This document shows positions 21,561 through 39,099 of a stretch of DNA of 64,000 nt, in pieces. The stretch is from the NCBI GenBank assembly GCA_038030265.1, contig CM075940.1:13702001-13766000 (forward strand). Direction: 5' to 3'. The translations under genes and the position numbers were made by a program. The notes under the pieces were generated by a model. It was not told the DNA's origin and searched no databases. It worked only from the letters and a program-made list of their open reading frames with translations. Each line of letters opens with the position of its first letter. The first letter of the stretch is position 1. The stretch comes from Corythucha ciliata (taxonomy: Eukaryota; Arthropoda; Insecta; Hemiptera; Tingidae).

Positions 21561-24500
21561 ACCATCTCGTCTCATCTTCCTAAACTTTCTAAACGACGTC
21601 TTCGCTGCAAAAATGCCTTTATTTTGAGTTACTCACGAGGAAAATACTTTTCTTTCGTTCATTCATTCCTGGAAAACCGTTTCGTGTTTCGCCTTCCTTC
21701 CCTTTCTCCCGCATTGTGGCACTCACGGAACCCATTTTCAATAAAAACCCGGCACTGTCGAAAACAAGTTTTCGTGTGCCTCCTTTCAAATAAAAAAACT
21801 TCGTGAGGTCGACCCTCTCACACATTTCGCGGGGTAAGTTTCCTGAAAAAACAAAATTTCGCGGGGCCGACTCAACCTTGAAATAATTTCGGGGATTTTG
21901 GTGCATCTAATACAATATTTAGCAATGCAGACACATTCAAAAAGCAATTTCGCGGGGTAGACTCATTCAAATAAACAACAATTTCATTCACTCTGTTTCA
22001 TGAAATTCCAAATTTCGCGAGTCTGGCCCATTCGGATATCAATTTTACGGGATTGGCTTCTTCAAAAACTTAATTTATGGGGGTTGGCTCATTAGGGGCC
22101 CATTCTGATGCGATCCAAGAAAGACAGCCGCCCAAAAGAAAGCTCGGCTTTTGTCTAGTTGCGGTCACCGTGGGGGGAGGGGGGGGTGACTCTTTCATGG
22201 GCCTTTAGTCACTTTTTCGGGCTAAATTTAAGACTTCTTTCAAGGATTCGTTGAGAAAATGACCTTATTTGTTTCGTAGAGTTGTGTTTTGGGGCTGAAT
22301 TTAGAAGCCCCTCATTTATGAAGTACCCTATTCGCCGTAGCCTGACACGAGAACTGGCGGGGTTGCGCTTGCCACTGGCACCACAAGCACATGCAGGGAG
22401 GTGTTGGGGATGAGACCTATCAGAGACATTCAGAAGAAAATTGCATCAGACGTTTCTAGTGCTTTTGAAGGCTTGGAGAGCCAAAAAAAGAAAAGTGTTC
22501 CGCTGAAAATTGAACATTAGCTCTCCATAATTTTGAGACGGCCTGGAGGATCCACGCCCGCCTTAACTACGTCCATGGTCCATCAGTGTGTAGAGAGAGA
22601 GTCTATAACAATTGTACTCGACTCGTCAACCCTTCATTGTCGCTCCTAGGCAGTTGGCATGCAACCTTTTCTCTAAATAGGCGCACACAGTACGCCAACA
22701 TGACTAGGAAGTCATGGTTCGAAACAGCTGTCGTTGTTGGGGGGGGGGGATGAGATGGCTCCTAAGTAATGCCGCCTTTGAATATCTGCCGAGTGCACGT
22801 GCACTCTTTTGCCCCCCTCGAGTTTCGGCCCTGCTAGATAGAAGAACTACAGGACATTCACACAAAAGGACAGGAATACTCACATGCTTAACTCCCCCCA
22901 CCCACTAATACACAGAATGAGGTTCTACCATACTAACGGCGTTGAGAGTTGCATGTTTCAAAAAATTATGGAGGGGCTCTAGAAGATATTAGGCATTATG
23001 AAACGGCAGGACAGCTGGTTGCCAAAATGCCAAAACAAACACGTCTCAGCTATAATCATTTCATAAATGACTCGAACAATCACTTAATGATCATGACAAC
23101 AGCAGCTTCAAAAGGCAAAAAAAGTTTGAGTTGATTGCTTAATAAGACATGGTCATTAGGGCTCGTGAAATAATAAATATTGTCTCTTACTTGAGAACAA
23201 AAGCAATTATTGATTCATAATTACTGTTGGCTGCCGAACAGCTCATTAAAGCCTCATTCACGCTCAGTGTCTGCAGTTTATCGAGACACGCGAATTCGTC
23301 GTCATCCATCGCATCAGAAAAAAACAAAAAGTAAATTTAACTTCAAAGACCGGGTGTGAATTTGTCCCCCTATCAGCAGCATCAACCCCTTTTTTATTAA
23401 AAACAAAGTTCTAACTAAAGCCAAGCAAGCTGCTAAGATTTGGGAAAATGATGAAATTGGGCCTAACGACAGCAAATTCAGATGCTACTCAATGCAAAAT
23501 TATTTGTGCATACAGTCATAATAATGACTTTGCGATGAAAGATTATTACATTGGATAAAACTGAGTTTGAGGGGGAATTCAATTGACTTACGTAATTTAT
23601 AATTGATAGCTGTCGGATCATTGCATAATTTGTAACAAAAATTTAGGAGTAATTTTATATTCAACAATTACCAATTAGGTAATTTCCGTTCTGCTGACGA
23701 ATTGAAAGTTGAAAGAGTTTACTTTGAACAGGGAGAAAGAGACATAGGTAAAAGCCGGAGAGGACAAAACGAGTTTGCGGATTCCTTGGGGGTAAAATGT
23801 GTCTGAAATAATGAAATTACACATGCGTGTTGTCTTTCCTTCCGCCCTTGTAGGTCCCATTGTTTCTTGTAGCTGTTGATTAATGGGACCCATAGACCCC
23901 CACACAATTAGTGCCTGGCCTGAAGTTTATGTTCCAAACACCTTGCTGAAACAGACCTATATATTGCACCATTATTATTTTTTGCCCAAATCTGAATAGG
24001 TACACTAGGGAAAAACGAGTGAAATTTCGATTATTTTCAAATGCCATGCCCTATTATCACCCCACCCTTTCATCACCATCAAATGTTTGGAGTGTTCCCC
24101 CCCCCCTTCATACTTCGCGTAGTGACGCTGTAGCCTGACGTCTGAGCGGTTCCCTTCTGAGCAGCCACCATTGGCGCAAGAGAGACGGGGATGGCGACTA
24201 ATATGTCCGGTTGTGATTAGGCACCAAAGTCTATGAACTGCCACGCCGGTTCCCACTTTGAGGGTACGTGGAATACTTTGCAAGGGGTACGCGAAATAAA
24301 CAAGTCGATGGCAGCCAGATTCTTCTAGATTTATAGACGAAAAAAGGGTAATAAATGCAATGGGGGATAAATCATTGTTTGTAACTTCCATAATCCACTA
24401 CCAGACATTCCATCTTCTGTCCATCAGCCAAATTGTCCCAAACTCGTTGCTCGACTCGAGGTACAGAGGATCCCACTAATATTTTTAATTTCTTCGTATA

Positions 24501-24692
24501 CATCGCCAAAAGTTAAATAAATATGATCATGCTACGACAGTGTATTTCTGAGTATTTTAAAAACGACCTCCAGTTATAGTAACATACACAACATTTTGAA
24601 ACTACAACTTGGCTCAGGGTCCTTCCCCCTCCACTCGTAAGTCAAATGGTGGGGGGGGGGGGTACGTGTAGTGAAAAGGGTTGGGAACCGCT
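21561..24692. other. Intergenic, no gene seen
   Basis: Includes a run of TTTCGCGGGG-type motifs at ~21800-22100 (a short degenerate repeat field) and G runs near 22172-22186 and 22740-22749. No exon recognised. Confidence 0.45.
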
Positions 24693-24823
24693 GGGGGTCA
24701 ACCATGAGCTAGCGTTAAAAAAATAACGCAAGCGGTAACTATTGACGCTCTATTACAAATGATGTTAAACAATAGCGCTAGCGATATATCGCCATCGGTG
24801 GTATTTTCACGTCAGCTCATGAC
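24693..24823 (-). mobile_element. MITE family A, copy 3 (reverse, diverged)
   Basis: The left end GGGGGTCAACCATGAGCTAGCG is intact. The core is the reverse complement of copies 1 and 2 with many changes, and the right end has decayed. Confidence 0.8.
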
Positions 24824-27103
24824 TAGGGCTAGGCCTGTGATCTCGAATTGGAATTTTTCATTCCAATTCACCCTTACGCGTTGTCCACGAGTTCCCGACA
24901 TTATAGTCTGACAGACAACGGTAGGTCTGTACGACAACAGACGTACACGTAGTCGCCTCCTCGATTGGTGTGGAAGAAAAATTGGAGGACTGGGAATTTT
25001 CCCTCAGACAGAATTCCCCACTTCATTCTAAGTTGACCTGCTCCTGAGAGCTCCGAAAAATATTTTTATTCAGGAACATTTGAATGTGCTGTGTGTAGAT
25101 AAAATTTTGCATATTCTCCCCAATGGTAGCTGTTCGCTTGGCTTTATTTAGAAGTTTGCTTCGAAAAAGGGTCTGGATGGAAGCAAAGCTTAGACCCTGT
25201 TTTTGTTTTTATCGTTTTCTTGATAAAAACGATAACCACCAGTGACCTATTGACAACGACTTGTCTTCCTTCAGGATTTGGTTGTTTTGGGGAACTTGGT
25301 AAGTCCTTATAACGTAAAATACACCAAGTCTACGACTTTCGATTATGCTTTTTGAATTTCGTAATGCGCCCGGACTTAGTGTCTGGTTGACTTAAGGCTA
25401 CGGGTCATTCCGCGGTTACGTAATACCTACGGTAATAGCCAGATGTTCTCTACTGCCTGGGACTTCCCGGTTTTTGACCCGCATTCCAATTATAATACCT
25501 CATGTCCTCGAAATGGTAAGCTGGCTTATTGATGGTCAAGAGAACCTCGAACTTGTAACAGCGACATCTACTCTAAGGGTATTATCGTGGATGTCTTGTT
25601 TGTTGGAGAGTAAAACCAAGAGATTTTAATTTTTGCGTAGTAAAGAGCTTAGGCAGCCCAAACTCGTTGTATAGAAGGAGCGACGCATGTTTCCTTCAAC
25701 TGACGAGGGCGAAAATCAATCAAGCGCATAGAGGGCTTGTACACAGGGGTGGAGGGGGGTCAACTGTCCTTTATGGGAGCCGTCAGCGATGCGGGCTGTC
25801 CGAGTTGTCAGTTCGCGGCGTGAAACTACAGGCCGTTACTCGACTGATGGAAGGCTATATCAAGGACTTAATTATCCAATATAGGACCACTTTAGTATGT
25901 TTTTAGATGGGAAAATTACGTGCGCATTGACCGGTGGCGTACTTTTCGTCATTTTTTCCCCTCGGTATAGCCAGTTTAGACCAAACGTACAAATTGTGGT
26001 CTCTCCGACGATTCTGGGGCTGATAGGAACCAGATCCTAGGCCGAAATTAAAAATGTCTTGAGCGATTTCAGTCAGTTTTAGTGCACCTTCAGACCACTT
26101 AAGCCTGTTGTTTAAGGGAAGAAATGGGCCGGTTCGAGCTATTTATGATCTCTATTCTCTGGGATTCTCGGATACTGACATTTCTGGCTAAAAGCCCCAT
26201 AAGCTGGCTATGCAACCCTGGAGGAATTGACCTCTGGAGAAGTAATGCCGGGTACATGTTCCTGACCAAGTACGTATGCCAGCTGGAAGTTCCTGTGCTC
26301 GGGTCTTTATCATATTTTATAGAACTGCAGTCTAGGAATGCAGAAAAGCAGCAGGCAGATGAATAAACAGATTCTTGGACTGTATAGTCAATTTTGGTGA
26401 CCGAACAGTTGGTTTTCGGTAACAAGAAAGAGAATCTTTGTCACGATCGAGAACTACACTTTTGGGGTAAATTGAATATTCTGTTCATGAAATCAAATAG
26501 CTTGGTGGGTGGGGGTGTCCGGTTTTTTGAGTGGTGCTATCAGTATTTGGACCATTCAGGTATCTATAGATTTGGAAATCACATTCGTGACTTAAAGAAT
26601 GTGTTCGGGTGTAAACGACAATATTTAATGTTTCGCAGTCAAGTAGCCAATTTGTGGTGCTTGAATTGTAAGTATTTAGGACGAATAAGTCGGGAGAAGC
26701 AGAAAAGTGTCAACTTTAATTTAATGAGTTTTAATGAATTGATTTGGTTTTTTGGGGCAACCCAACGACACAAGTTACTGTGTCTGTGGCTAGTTATTTG
26801 ATTAAAGTCACCCAAATCAGTAAAGAGAGGTGCAGTTGCGTCCGAAGTGACCAAAATTTGCTGCAAAATTCTGCTTAGAGCAGAAGAGCAATGTCTTCAT
26901 GGTCCAACAATACACCGACCCTTGAAGAGGACCGCGGAGTGACCCTCGTTGTCTGAGGCCGTTCAACTCCCTCCTCCCCGCATACTTCCTTCAGAGAGCC
27001 GTTCGGACGGCGCTACCTTGTTCGGGAAGATAGCAAAGTCTTTGTGCAACTTACACCACGAATATTTACTTTTATACGCATACCATTGTTCTTTCACAGA
27101 GCC
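24824..27103. other. Upstream of the selenophosphate synthetase gene, no gene seen
   Basis: A 135-codon plus-strand frame at 26394-26801 has no recognisable motif or splice context. The stretch ends in an acceptor-like TTCTTTCACAG at 27089-27099 just before the start codon at 27104, so a 5' UTR intron or a trans-splice site is possible. Confidence 0.4.
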
Positions 27104-28715
27104 ATGCGAAAACGAAAACGTTCTCTTGAATCGTTCTATTCATCTTTTTTCAATCCTGAGGCTCATGGCTTGCCCCCCGGGTTCAAGTTAACCTCATTCG
27201 CCGGCCTTCGAGGGTGAGGTTGTAAAGTCCCGCAAAAGATTTTGCTCAACCTTTTGACGGGACTTAAAACTAGTAAGTGAAAAATGGCTTATTCGCTCTG
27301 TAGTCCATCTTTTTCAAAATTTTTGTCTTGTTTCAGCATCATCAGACACGCAGGAAACTCAACATTCTTCAAGTGCTCAGCTCCCCACAATCGGTAAGTT
27401 TCAACTTTGGGGGAAAAATAAACTAACATTAACCCCCTCTCGTTTTTTGTCCACTGAAAAAGGTATTGGCTTGGACTGCGCTGTTATTCCTCTTCGAAAC
27501 TCTTTATCTCTAGTTCAAACAACTGATTTTCTTTATCCTTTGATTGACGATCCATATTTAATGGGTAAGACAAACCCGCGAATGTTAAAATAGAAATTTT
27601 CACTCGATCATACCCTTCCGCTTATGAAAGGTAAAGTCGCCTGCGCCAACGTTCTCAGTGATTTGTACGCAATGGGTGTGTCCGACTGTGACAACATGCT
27701 CGTAATTGTCGGAGTTTCGACGAATATGAAGGACTCTGAGAGAGACGTTGTTTACAATCTTATGATGAAAGGTTACAGTGATCACGCTAAAAAAGCGGGC
27801 TCCAGAGTTCGTGGAGGTGGAATCAATTTGAACGAATGGTGCGTCATTGGAGGCGTCGCTACGGCAGTTTGCTTGCCTCATGAAATATCTCTGTGAGTTT
27901 CGTTATTTTTATTATTTTGAGCGGGGCGTCGGCATTGTGGTCATTTTGCGCCTATTATTATTATTATTATTATTATTTATTATTGTACCTCCTCGCTTGT
28001 CCTCATGTTTTAAAATACACTTTGAAGGCCGAACGCTGCAGAAGAAGGAGACTTAATAGTGCTAACGAAACCCCTCGGCACACAAAACGCCACATTTGGA
28101 TACCAATGGCTTCAAGACGGTGGTCCGAATTGGGAGAAAATCAAAAATGTACTCACAGAGGATGAAATAAAGCTAGCGTATTTCACCGCTGTTGATTCCA
28201 TGATACGGCTAAACAGGACAGGTCTGTATTTAAAGTGACACGAGTTACACAGGTCCGACCTATTCTCTCTATCTGTCATTTAGGTGCTCGCCTGATGCGT
28301 TTACTCGGTGCTCACGCGGCTACTGACGTCACTGGCTTCGGCTTACTCGGTCACGCTAGAAATCTGGCCGAGCACCAACTCAATGACGTCCTTTTCAAGT
28401 TGCACTCCCTCCCTATCATCGCCAATATGGCCAAACTGGAAGAGGCTGTCGACAGGCGATTTCGATTAATGAGTGGCGAAGGAATCGAAACTTCTGGTGA
28501 GTTCTAATTTCTTTGAAAAGACTTGGTGCGTTTAATTTGATGATGATGCGGTTTAAGGTGGTTTGCTGATTTGTTTCCCTCGAGAAAAAGCGGCAGAGTT
28601 TTGTTCGTTAATCGAGTCCGAAGAGGGGTACAAAGCGTGGGTTGTTGGCCAGGTCACTTTGGGATTAAAAAGTGCAGTCGTAACGGAAAACCCGAATATC
28701 ATTGAGGCTTGCTGA
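27104..28715 (+). CDS. SEPHS2: Selenophosphate synthetase, selenocysteine-containing (SEPHS2/SelD type)
   Basis: Makes selenophosphate from selenide and ATP, the selenium donor for selenocysteine. Seven exons: 27104-27272, 27337-27393, 27463-27564, 27631-27892, 28028-28221, 28284-28496, 28558-28715. They total 1155 nt, 384 residues plus TGA, with consistent phases and GT-AG sites; introns are 63-135 bp. Residues 27-44 read [18 protein letters not shown], where U38 is an in-frame TGA at the family's catalytic Sec/Cys position. Further landmarks are [62 protein letters not shown] and [11 protein letters not shown]. An ordinary reading would stop at codon 38, so the first exon is missed. A SECIS element follows the stop. 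The upstream Met could be earlier, but 27104 sits directly after an acceptor-like site. The C-terminus is shorter than in vertebrates. Confidence 0.96.
27215..27217 (+). other. In-frame UGA read as selenocysteine (residue 38)
   Basis: TGA sits between GGG (Gly37) and GGT (Gly39) in LRG-U-GCKVPQ. Conserved reading frame continues for 18 codons to the donor and through six more exons. The family has Sec, Cys or another residue exactly here. Together with the SECIS element this supports recoding rather than a nonsense mutation. Confidence 0.95.
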
Positions 28716-28724
28716 AAGTTTGAA

Positions 28725-28808
28725 TTCATGCCACGAATAATATGACTCGGTACGATTAAATCCCTAAAGATGGGAAGTCGTACTGATGATGCTTTGTCGT
28801 GGTATGAA
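28725..28808 (+). promoter_or_regulatory. SECIS element in the 3' UTR (form II)
   Basis: Lower helix: TTCATGCCACGA (28725-28736) pairs over 12 bp, with one G-U, to TCGTGGTATGAA (28797-28808). The AUGA of the quartet is at 28742-28745 and its UGAU partner at 28787-28790. Upper helix: UCGGUACGA with UCGUACUGA, 9 bp. Twelve nt after AUGA come the conserved As (AAA, 28758-28760), followed by a mini-stem UCCC/GGGA closing the apical loop, which is the form II layout. It begins only 10 nt after the stop codon. A SECIS recruits SBP2 and the Sec elongation factor to decode UGA. Confidence 0.93.
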
Positions 28809-28933
28809 GTCTCTTTCTTGGTTTTACAATGCTTGTCTAGATTCATGAGCACAATTTCGTTTAATAGGGAAAGCTCCCCCTTAAAGTTTCTCATTTAGTT
28901 TTTTTAAATGAATTAAGACTGCGAGTTACTGTT

Positions 28934-28939
28934 AATAAA
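28934..28939 (+). terminator. Polyadenylation signal AATAAA
   Basis: AATAAA about 220 bp after the selenophosphate synthetase stop, downstream of the SECIS element. Confidence 0.6.
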
Positions 28940-30051
28940 GACAAAATAGTCCCTCCGAGGTCTTGTTCTATTCCTGAAATTATCGGCAGAGATCTGATGT
29001 GAATCAAATTTTGTAGAATTTTTGTTTAAGGCAGTCTTTGTGTGTTTATGGAAAAGTTAATTTATGCGTTAAAAAATATATTTTTGTAAATCTGTCAAAA
29101 ATATTAATTAGGTATAGTTTTTTTTGGGAAAATTATCCTGGGGGCCTATTCTTAAACAAGAAAGCTTTATGATTTACGTAACAATGTTTCTATTTCATTC
29201 ATTCGTTTGGAGAAAATCAATGAAATTGACATATTTCTACGAAAAACTGTGACCATGCTGAATTGAAAACTGTGGGCGGTTTCGGTCAAATCGCCCCTCA
29301 AAGTGGCAAAAAATGAGCGCTTCGCGTTGCCCCTGGTTTCGGCCGAATTTCTCCGCCTGGCGGTGACCCAGCGAGGTCCGCCTGGACCAAAGCGGCCAAA
29401 ATCGCACGAATCACGGTGACAACTCCTTCAACTGCGCCAAAAATCCCGAAAGGCAAAACATTTGTCCAATTTTTTTTTTTTTTAATGTGTTCCGATTCGA
29501 CCCAAATGGTTTGTGAATCCCGTCGGCCATACTGAAATGAGAATGCCTGGCTGTTTCGGCCAGGATGACGCCTGAAAAGTGGCCAAAAACGAGCGCTTTG
29601 GACCATTTGTTTTTGTTCTACCACGGAATACTCAATCAAATCAAAAAAGAACTATTCAGGCTAGAAAATTGTGTTTAGCCTCAATTCATTAAGTCTGCCA
29701 AAAAAAAGTCAGGCTATTCTGCCCCGTATCCATACGGAACAAAACTGGTAGGTAATTTGGGCGGCTCTGATTCAAGGCTAAGAGCTCTACTTCTGCCCTG
29801 CTAAGGACGTAGCTTGGGCGTTTTCGGTCGTATTTGATATATTTTCATAATATAATCTTATTTTGAAGATAAGATACTTCAAAAATGTTCTCTAAACCAG
29901 ATATCGATAGATAATATAGTTTGCAACTAAAATTTTCCCAGCTCTTTTGGGCAAACCTCGGGGAAATTTCAAATAAAGTTTTTTATTTCAGAAAAATATA
30001 GCACATTTGAGATTTTTTGAAACGATAAGGAGTAAGACGATGACAAAAGCC
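28940..30051. other. Intergenic between convergent genes
   Basis: Lies between the plus-strand selenophosphate synthetase and the 3' end of minus-strand dihydropyrimidine dehydrogenase. Contains a diverged MITE. No gene seen; a T run is at 29469-29483. Confidence 0.55.
29140..29250 (+). mobile_element. MITE family C, diverged partial copy
   Basis: Begins GGGGGCCTATTCT and shares the middle motif (TTCATTCATTCGTTTGGA, AAATCAATGAAAT) with 6039-6177; the right end is not recognisable. Confidence 0.65.
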
Positions 30052-35649
<5,598 letters not shown>

Positions 35650-36185
35650 TATAAAACGACCTGTTAAAGTCTGTTCAGGGTTCAAAATAACGAAACGAAT
35701 GCAACAAAAAAACTCGAGAAATGTTTAACGTTATCTTCTATTTTATTTTATTAACTCCGTCCTTCCTTTTCGCTGTTTAGCCGGGGATTTACTAGTTAAA
35801 AAGGCTCTGTTTCCCCACTCCGCGTTGTTATGACATGTTATAGGGGGGACGACGACGTTTTCTGAGGACTAAACCTTTATTTTCTTGCAGTAAACAAAAC
35901 ATCTTCAGGAGAGGAATGATCCTATGTAGTCCAGCCATTGCCAACAGGAGGTCCTCGGACCCCTTGATATGGGGGTCCAACGGAAAGTCCTTGGGGGGTC
36001 GGCGCCATGTATTAGCGATGCCCCTTCGAGTCTCCCATTAGATGACAATTATTCGTTTTTAGAATTTATTGGTTATCGTCTTGTCATTTTCATTCAATTT
36101 TGAAGGATATACGATGTGTTCACTTATGTTCGCTAATTGAATAACACAGTGCCGTCTTTAGGTGGGGGACACCCGCTCCAGATAC
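35650..36185. other. Upstream of dihydropyrimidine dehydrogenase, no gene seen
   Basis: Presumed promoter region of the minus-strand gene. No motif is strong enough to call. Confidence 0.4.
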
Positions 36186-36640
36186 TCACGAGAAACTCGA
36201 TCATTGAGAAAAACGCTAATTCACGGATAAAATTGATAAAAAGCGCTGATTCGGGGCTAAAATTGAGAAAATCCCAAATCCTCGACTAAAATGTGTGAAA
36301 AAGGGCTCATTAACATTTAAATTGTTATTAGAATCGCTAAAATGTCGAGGATTGGTGGATAAAGCATGCATAAATCTTTCAGTTGGGAAACCAAATGCTG
36401 AAGATGGCGAGCAGCCGAAACCGGTCCGTTTTTGATGATCCTCAACGAGGGAAGACAGACAATGTAGGCTCCTTCGGCTACAGATTTATGTAGGCTCATT
36501 AACAGTTAAAATTGAGAAAACGCCAATCGTGGATACAATTGAGAAAAACGCCAATTCGCGAGTATAATTGGGGAAATTAGCAACTAAAATTGAGAAAAAC
36601 CGCATGGCTAAAAGGTGGAAAAATCGCTAATTTTGCGGGG
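36186..36640 (+). repeat. Degenerate ~30-bp repeat field, family A, interrupted
   Basis: Units such as GCTAATTCACGGATAAAATT and GCCAATTCGCGAGTATAATT. The field is split by element D at 36355-36490. Confidence 0.8.
36355..36490 (-). mobile_element. Element D, copy 2 (core inverted)
   Basis: Starts with the same GTGGATAAAGCATGCATAAA as the copy at 10185. The core then runs in reverse complement and ends CTACAGATTTAT, the complement of the element's start. Confidence 0.7.
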
Positions 36641-39099
36641 TCGAAAAGCTACAGTTTTGTTGGTGTATAGGAAGGTTGTCTCTGGACTCATCCAAAATTA
36701 TTTTTAGGAAGAACGCGTTGGGAGAAAAAAAAAAAAAAAGATTAGCGTTTTCCTGTTGCCGTGGGCACTGAAGTAAGTCGAGGGTTATTCGAGACGTGAC
36801 GACGGCGAGTTTTTGATGGTTATTGGGGGGGGGGGGGAGTGCAGCATCACACAGCAACACGTGTCCGCGTGCTTTTTATCTTATCTATACTACGGACGCA
36901 GCACAGCTAGAATTTGTCACCACTTCCCTCTTCTATTAGTGGTAACGGTGGGTGGAAGGGTAAGAGAACGTGCGTCTTACCCCCATTTAATCCTCATTTA
37001 TCATTCCTCCCCATTTATATCAGATCGAAACAAATAAATAGACTAATATAAATTGAATTGGAGGGATTCTATCGATGATGCCTCATTGAATAACTAATTT
37101 ATCTTTATCACTTGTTTATTTATGCATTGAAATAAATAAATAAATTAACAATCTCAGTTCCCTAGAAAAAATAACGTATCTCCCATAAGTCCCACTTTCC
37201 CATCACTTTAGTTTCATTCTTCACTTATGTCTCAGAACGATTCGCTAGTGAAAATGATAATAATAACAGAATAACAACAATAATAATACTGATAGTCTTT
37301 AGCTTCAAGGATCACGGAATTTGAAAGAACGGCAACGAGGGGTGAAGAGACGATTAAAAAGATTATAGGGGCAGTCAAGTGGGTAAGTGGATAGGAAAGC
37401 TGAAAAGCTGGTACCATTGTGGGGTGAAAGTGATGCGAAAGCTGCGATGGTTAGATAGGGAGGCGTGTTGGAAGAGCTCCTCCCACCATACAGACACATA
37501 AGACTGAACATTTTTTATAGATTGACTTATAGGGTGGGAACAGTGTAATGAATACTTACAATCAATTCTAGGTATTCCACAAACAAAAAGTACCTTCCAA
37601 GGATTTAGTTAAAGAATGTACTTGCTGTCCCTTTCTTGTACAATTTAAGAGTTTTTGGTGGCATCTTTGATGGAGCCAAACCCGTTTATTAATAAAAGTG
37701 CCGAATGCGCGAAATTTGATTATTTTTAAAACCAGGATTTGTATCTTGAAGGCGGAAACCACAAAAAATTGATTGTCAAAACACTCATGCATCTGACTTC
37801 TAAATGAGATGAACGATAACAGTTTTTTAAACAACTTAATCCTGCAACATTTTTTTTTCTATTTGGTACTAAACAGCGCATTTTTTTGTTAAATTATTAA
37901 AATTTTGATATTTCTCTAGACCCAAACCTATTGGTTCAAAAATTTCGTGAAATTGGTGTTTTCCACGACTAAACCCCGCGAATTTGTTTTTTTGAAACGC
38001 GGAACCCGGAAGATTGGTTTTCGCGTGTCCAACGTGTAAATTTAGAGTTTACAGGCAAAAAACAACTGCAGAAAGTCGAGAGATACACACCGCAGTGATG
38101 TAATGACTTTACCTCACTGAAAATTAGTGGCGGAAAATTTTACCTCACTGAACAGGGGAAGACGGTGGTGGGACGTAACTGGGCAACCTGACGTAACTAG
38201 GCTTCTGCTTTATAATTATGTGTTGTTGACCCAAACGTTATCAATTGCACACGAATGATAATTGACTCTGTTTTTATTAACGCTTGAGTCAAAAGCTCAG
38301 TTACGCGAAAAATAATGTACACAACTCGTGAGGGAGTAGAATTTGCGTCGCCACTTGGCTGCGCCTCGTGAGCCAAACCAAACTCGCGTGCAACATTTTA
38401 CTTCCCTCACTCGTTGTGTAATATACTATTTCTTCATAGATAAATCCACGTGGTTTTTTCACTTACGAACGAACTCAGTTCAACGTGATTCGTTCATTTT
38501 TAATTTATTGTTCGTCTTCTATTCAACACGAACCAAATAAAGTTATAAGACACTAATAGGTATTTTAGTAGGGCCCCCTGGCCCACGTAGCGATTTATCG
38601 TATATAAGATTTGTTGTTTAAGCACATGACACTTGATTTAATTAAAGGTTAAGCTGAGTTAGTTTTATTTTACTGGCGAGAAAAAGGCATAAGCGCCAGC
38701 AGAGAAAAGTTGGAAAGTGTCTCATGAATTTGGGGGAGGGGGCCTTGCGGAAATAAGTGATACCCCCCCCTCCATCGGGCATTTGCGTCCCTCCGCACAT
38801 CATTCCCGTTCATCTCTCTACTGATTGTGAGAGTATTCTAAAATTGTTAACTTACGTCTCCGTTTAAAACAGGAAGTGAAATGAGCGAAAAACAGAATAA
38901 GAATTTACAATTTACGGTTAAATAGACGGATTCCTGGTCTTGTTTGCTTATTCTCGGTTGAAATTTCAAGTGTATAGTGACAGACTGACATCAACTTATA
39001 AAGTTGCAGGTTCCTGAAATGGACCACTCAGATTCCGAAGCACAGTCGTTTTCAGCGTGAAATTTATAGTTTTTGGCATTCCTTTTCCGCAAACCGAGG
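36641..39099. other. Intergenic, no gene seen
   Basis: AT-rich, with an A run (36727-36740), a G run (36825-36837) and a small inverted repeat at about 38318-38421 (TACACAACTCGTGAGGGAGTA and a near-complement). Short frames here are unsupported. Confidence 0.45.

Noticed and set aside
26394..26801. 135-codon plus-strand open frame upstream of the selenophosphate synthetase
   Set aside because: No recognisable motif, no matching splice partner, and ordinary composition for noncoding AT-rich DNA.
27215..27217. Nonsense mutation making a selenophosphate synthetase pseudogene
   Set aside because: The stop is UGA at the exact selenocysteine site, the other exons are intact, and a SECIS element is present.
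28553..28894. 113-codon minus-strand frame opposite the last selenophosphate synthetase exon
   Set aside because: It is the antisense shadow of a well-supported exon and of the SECIS element.
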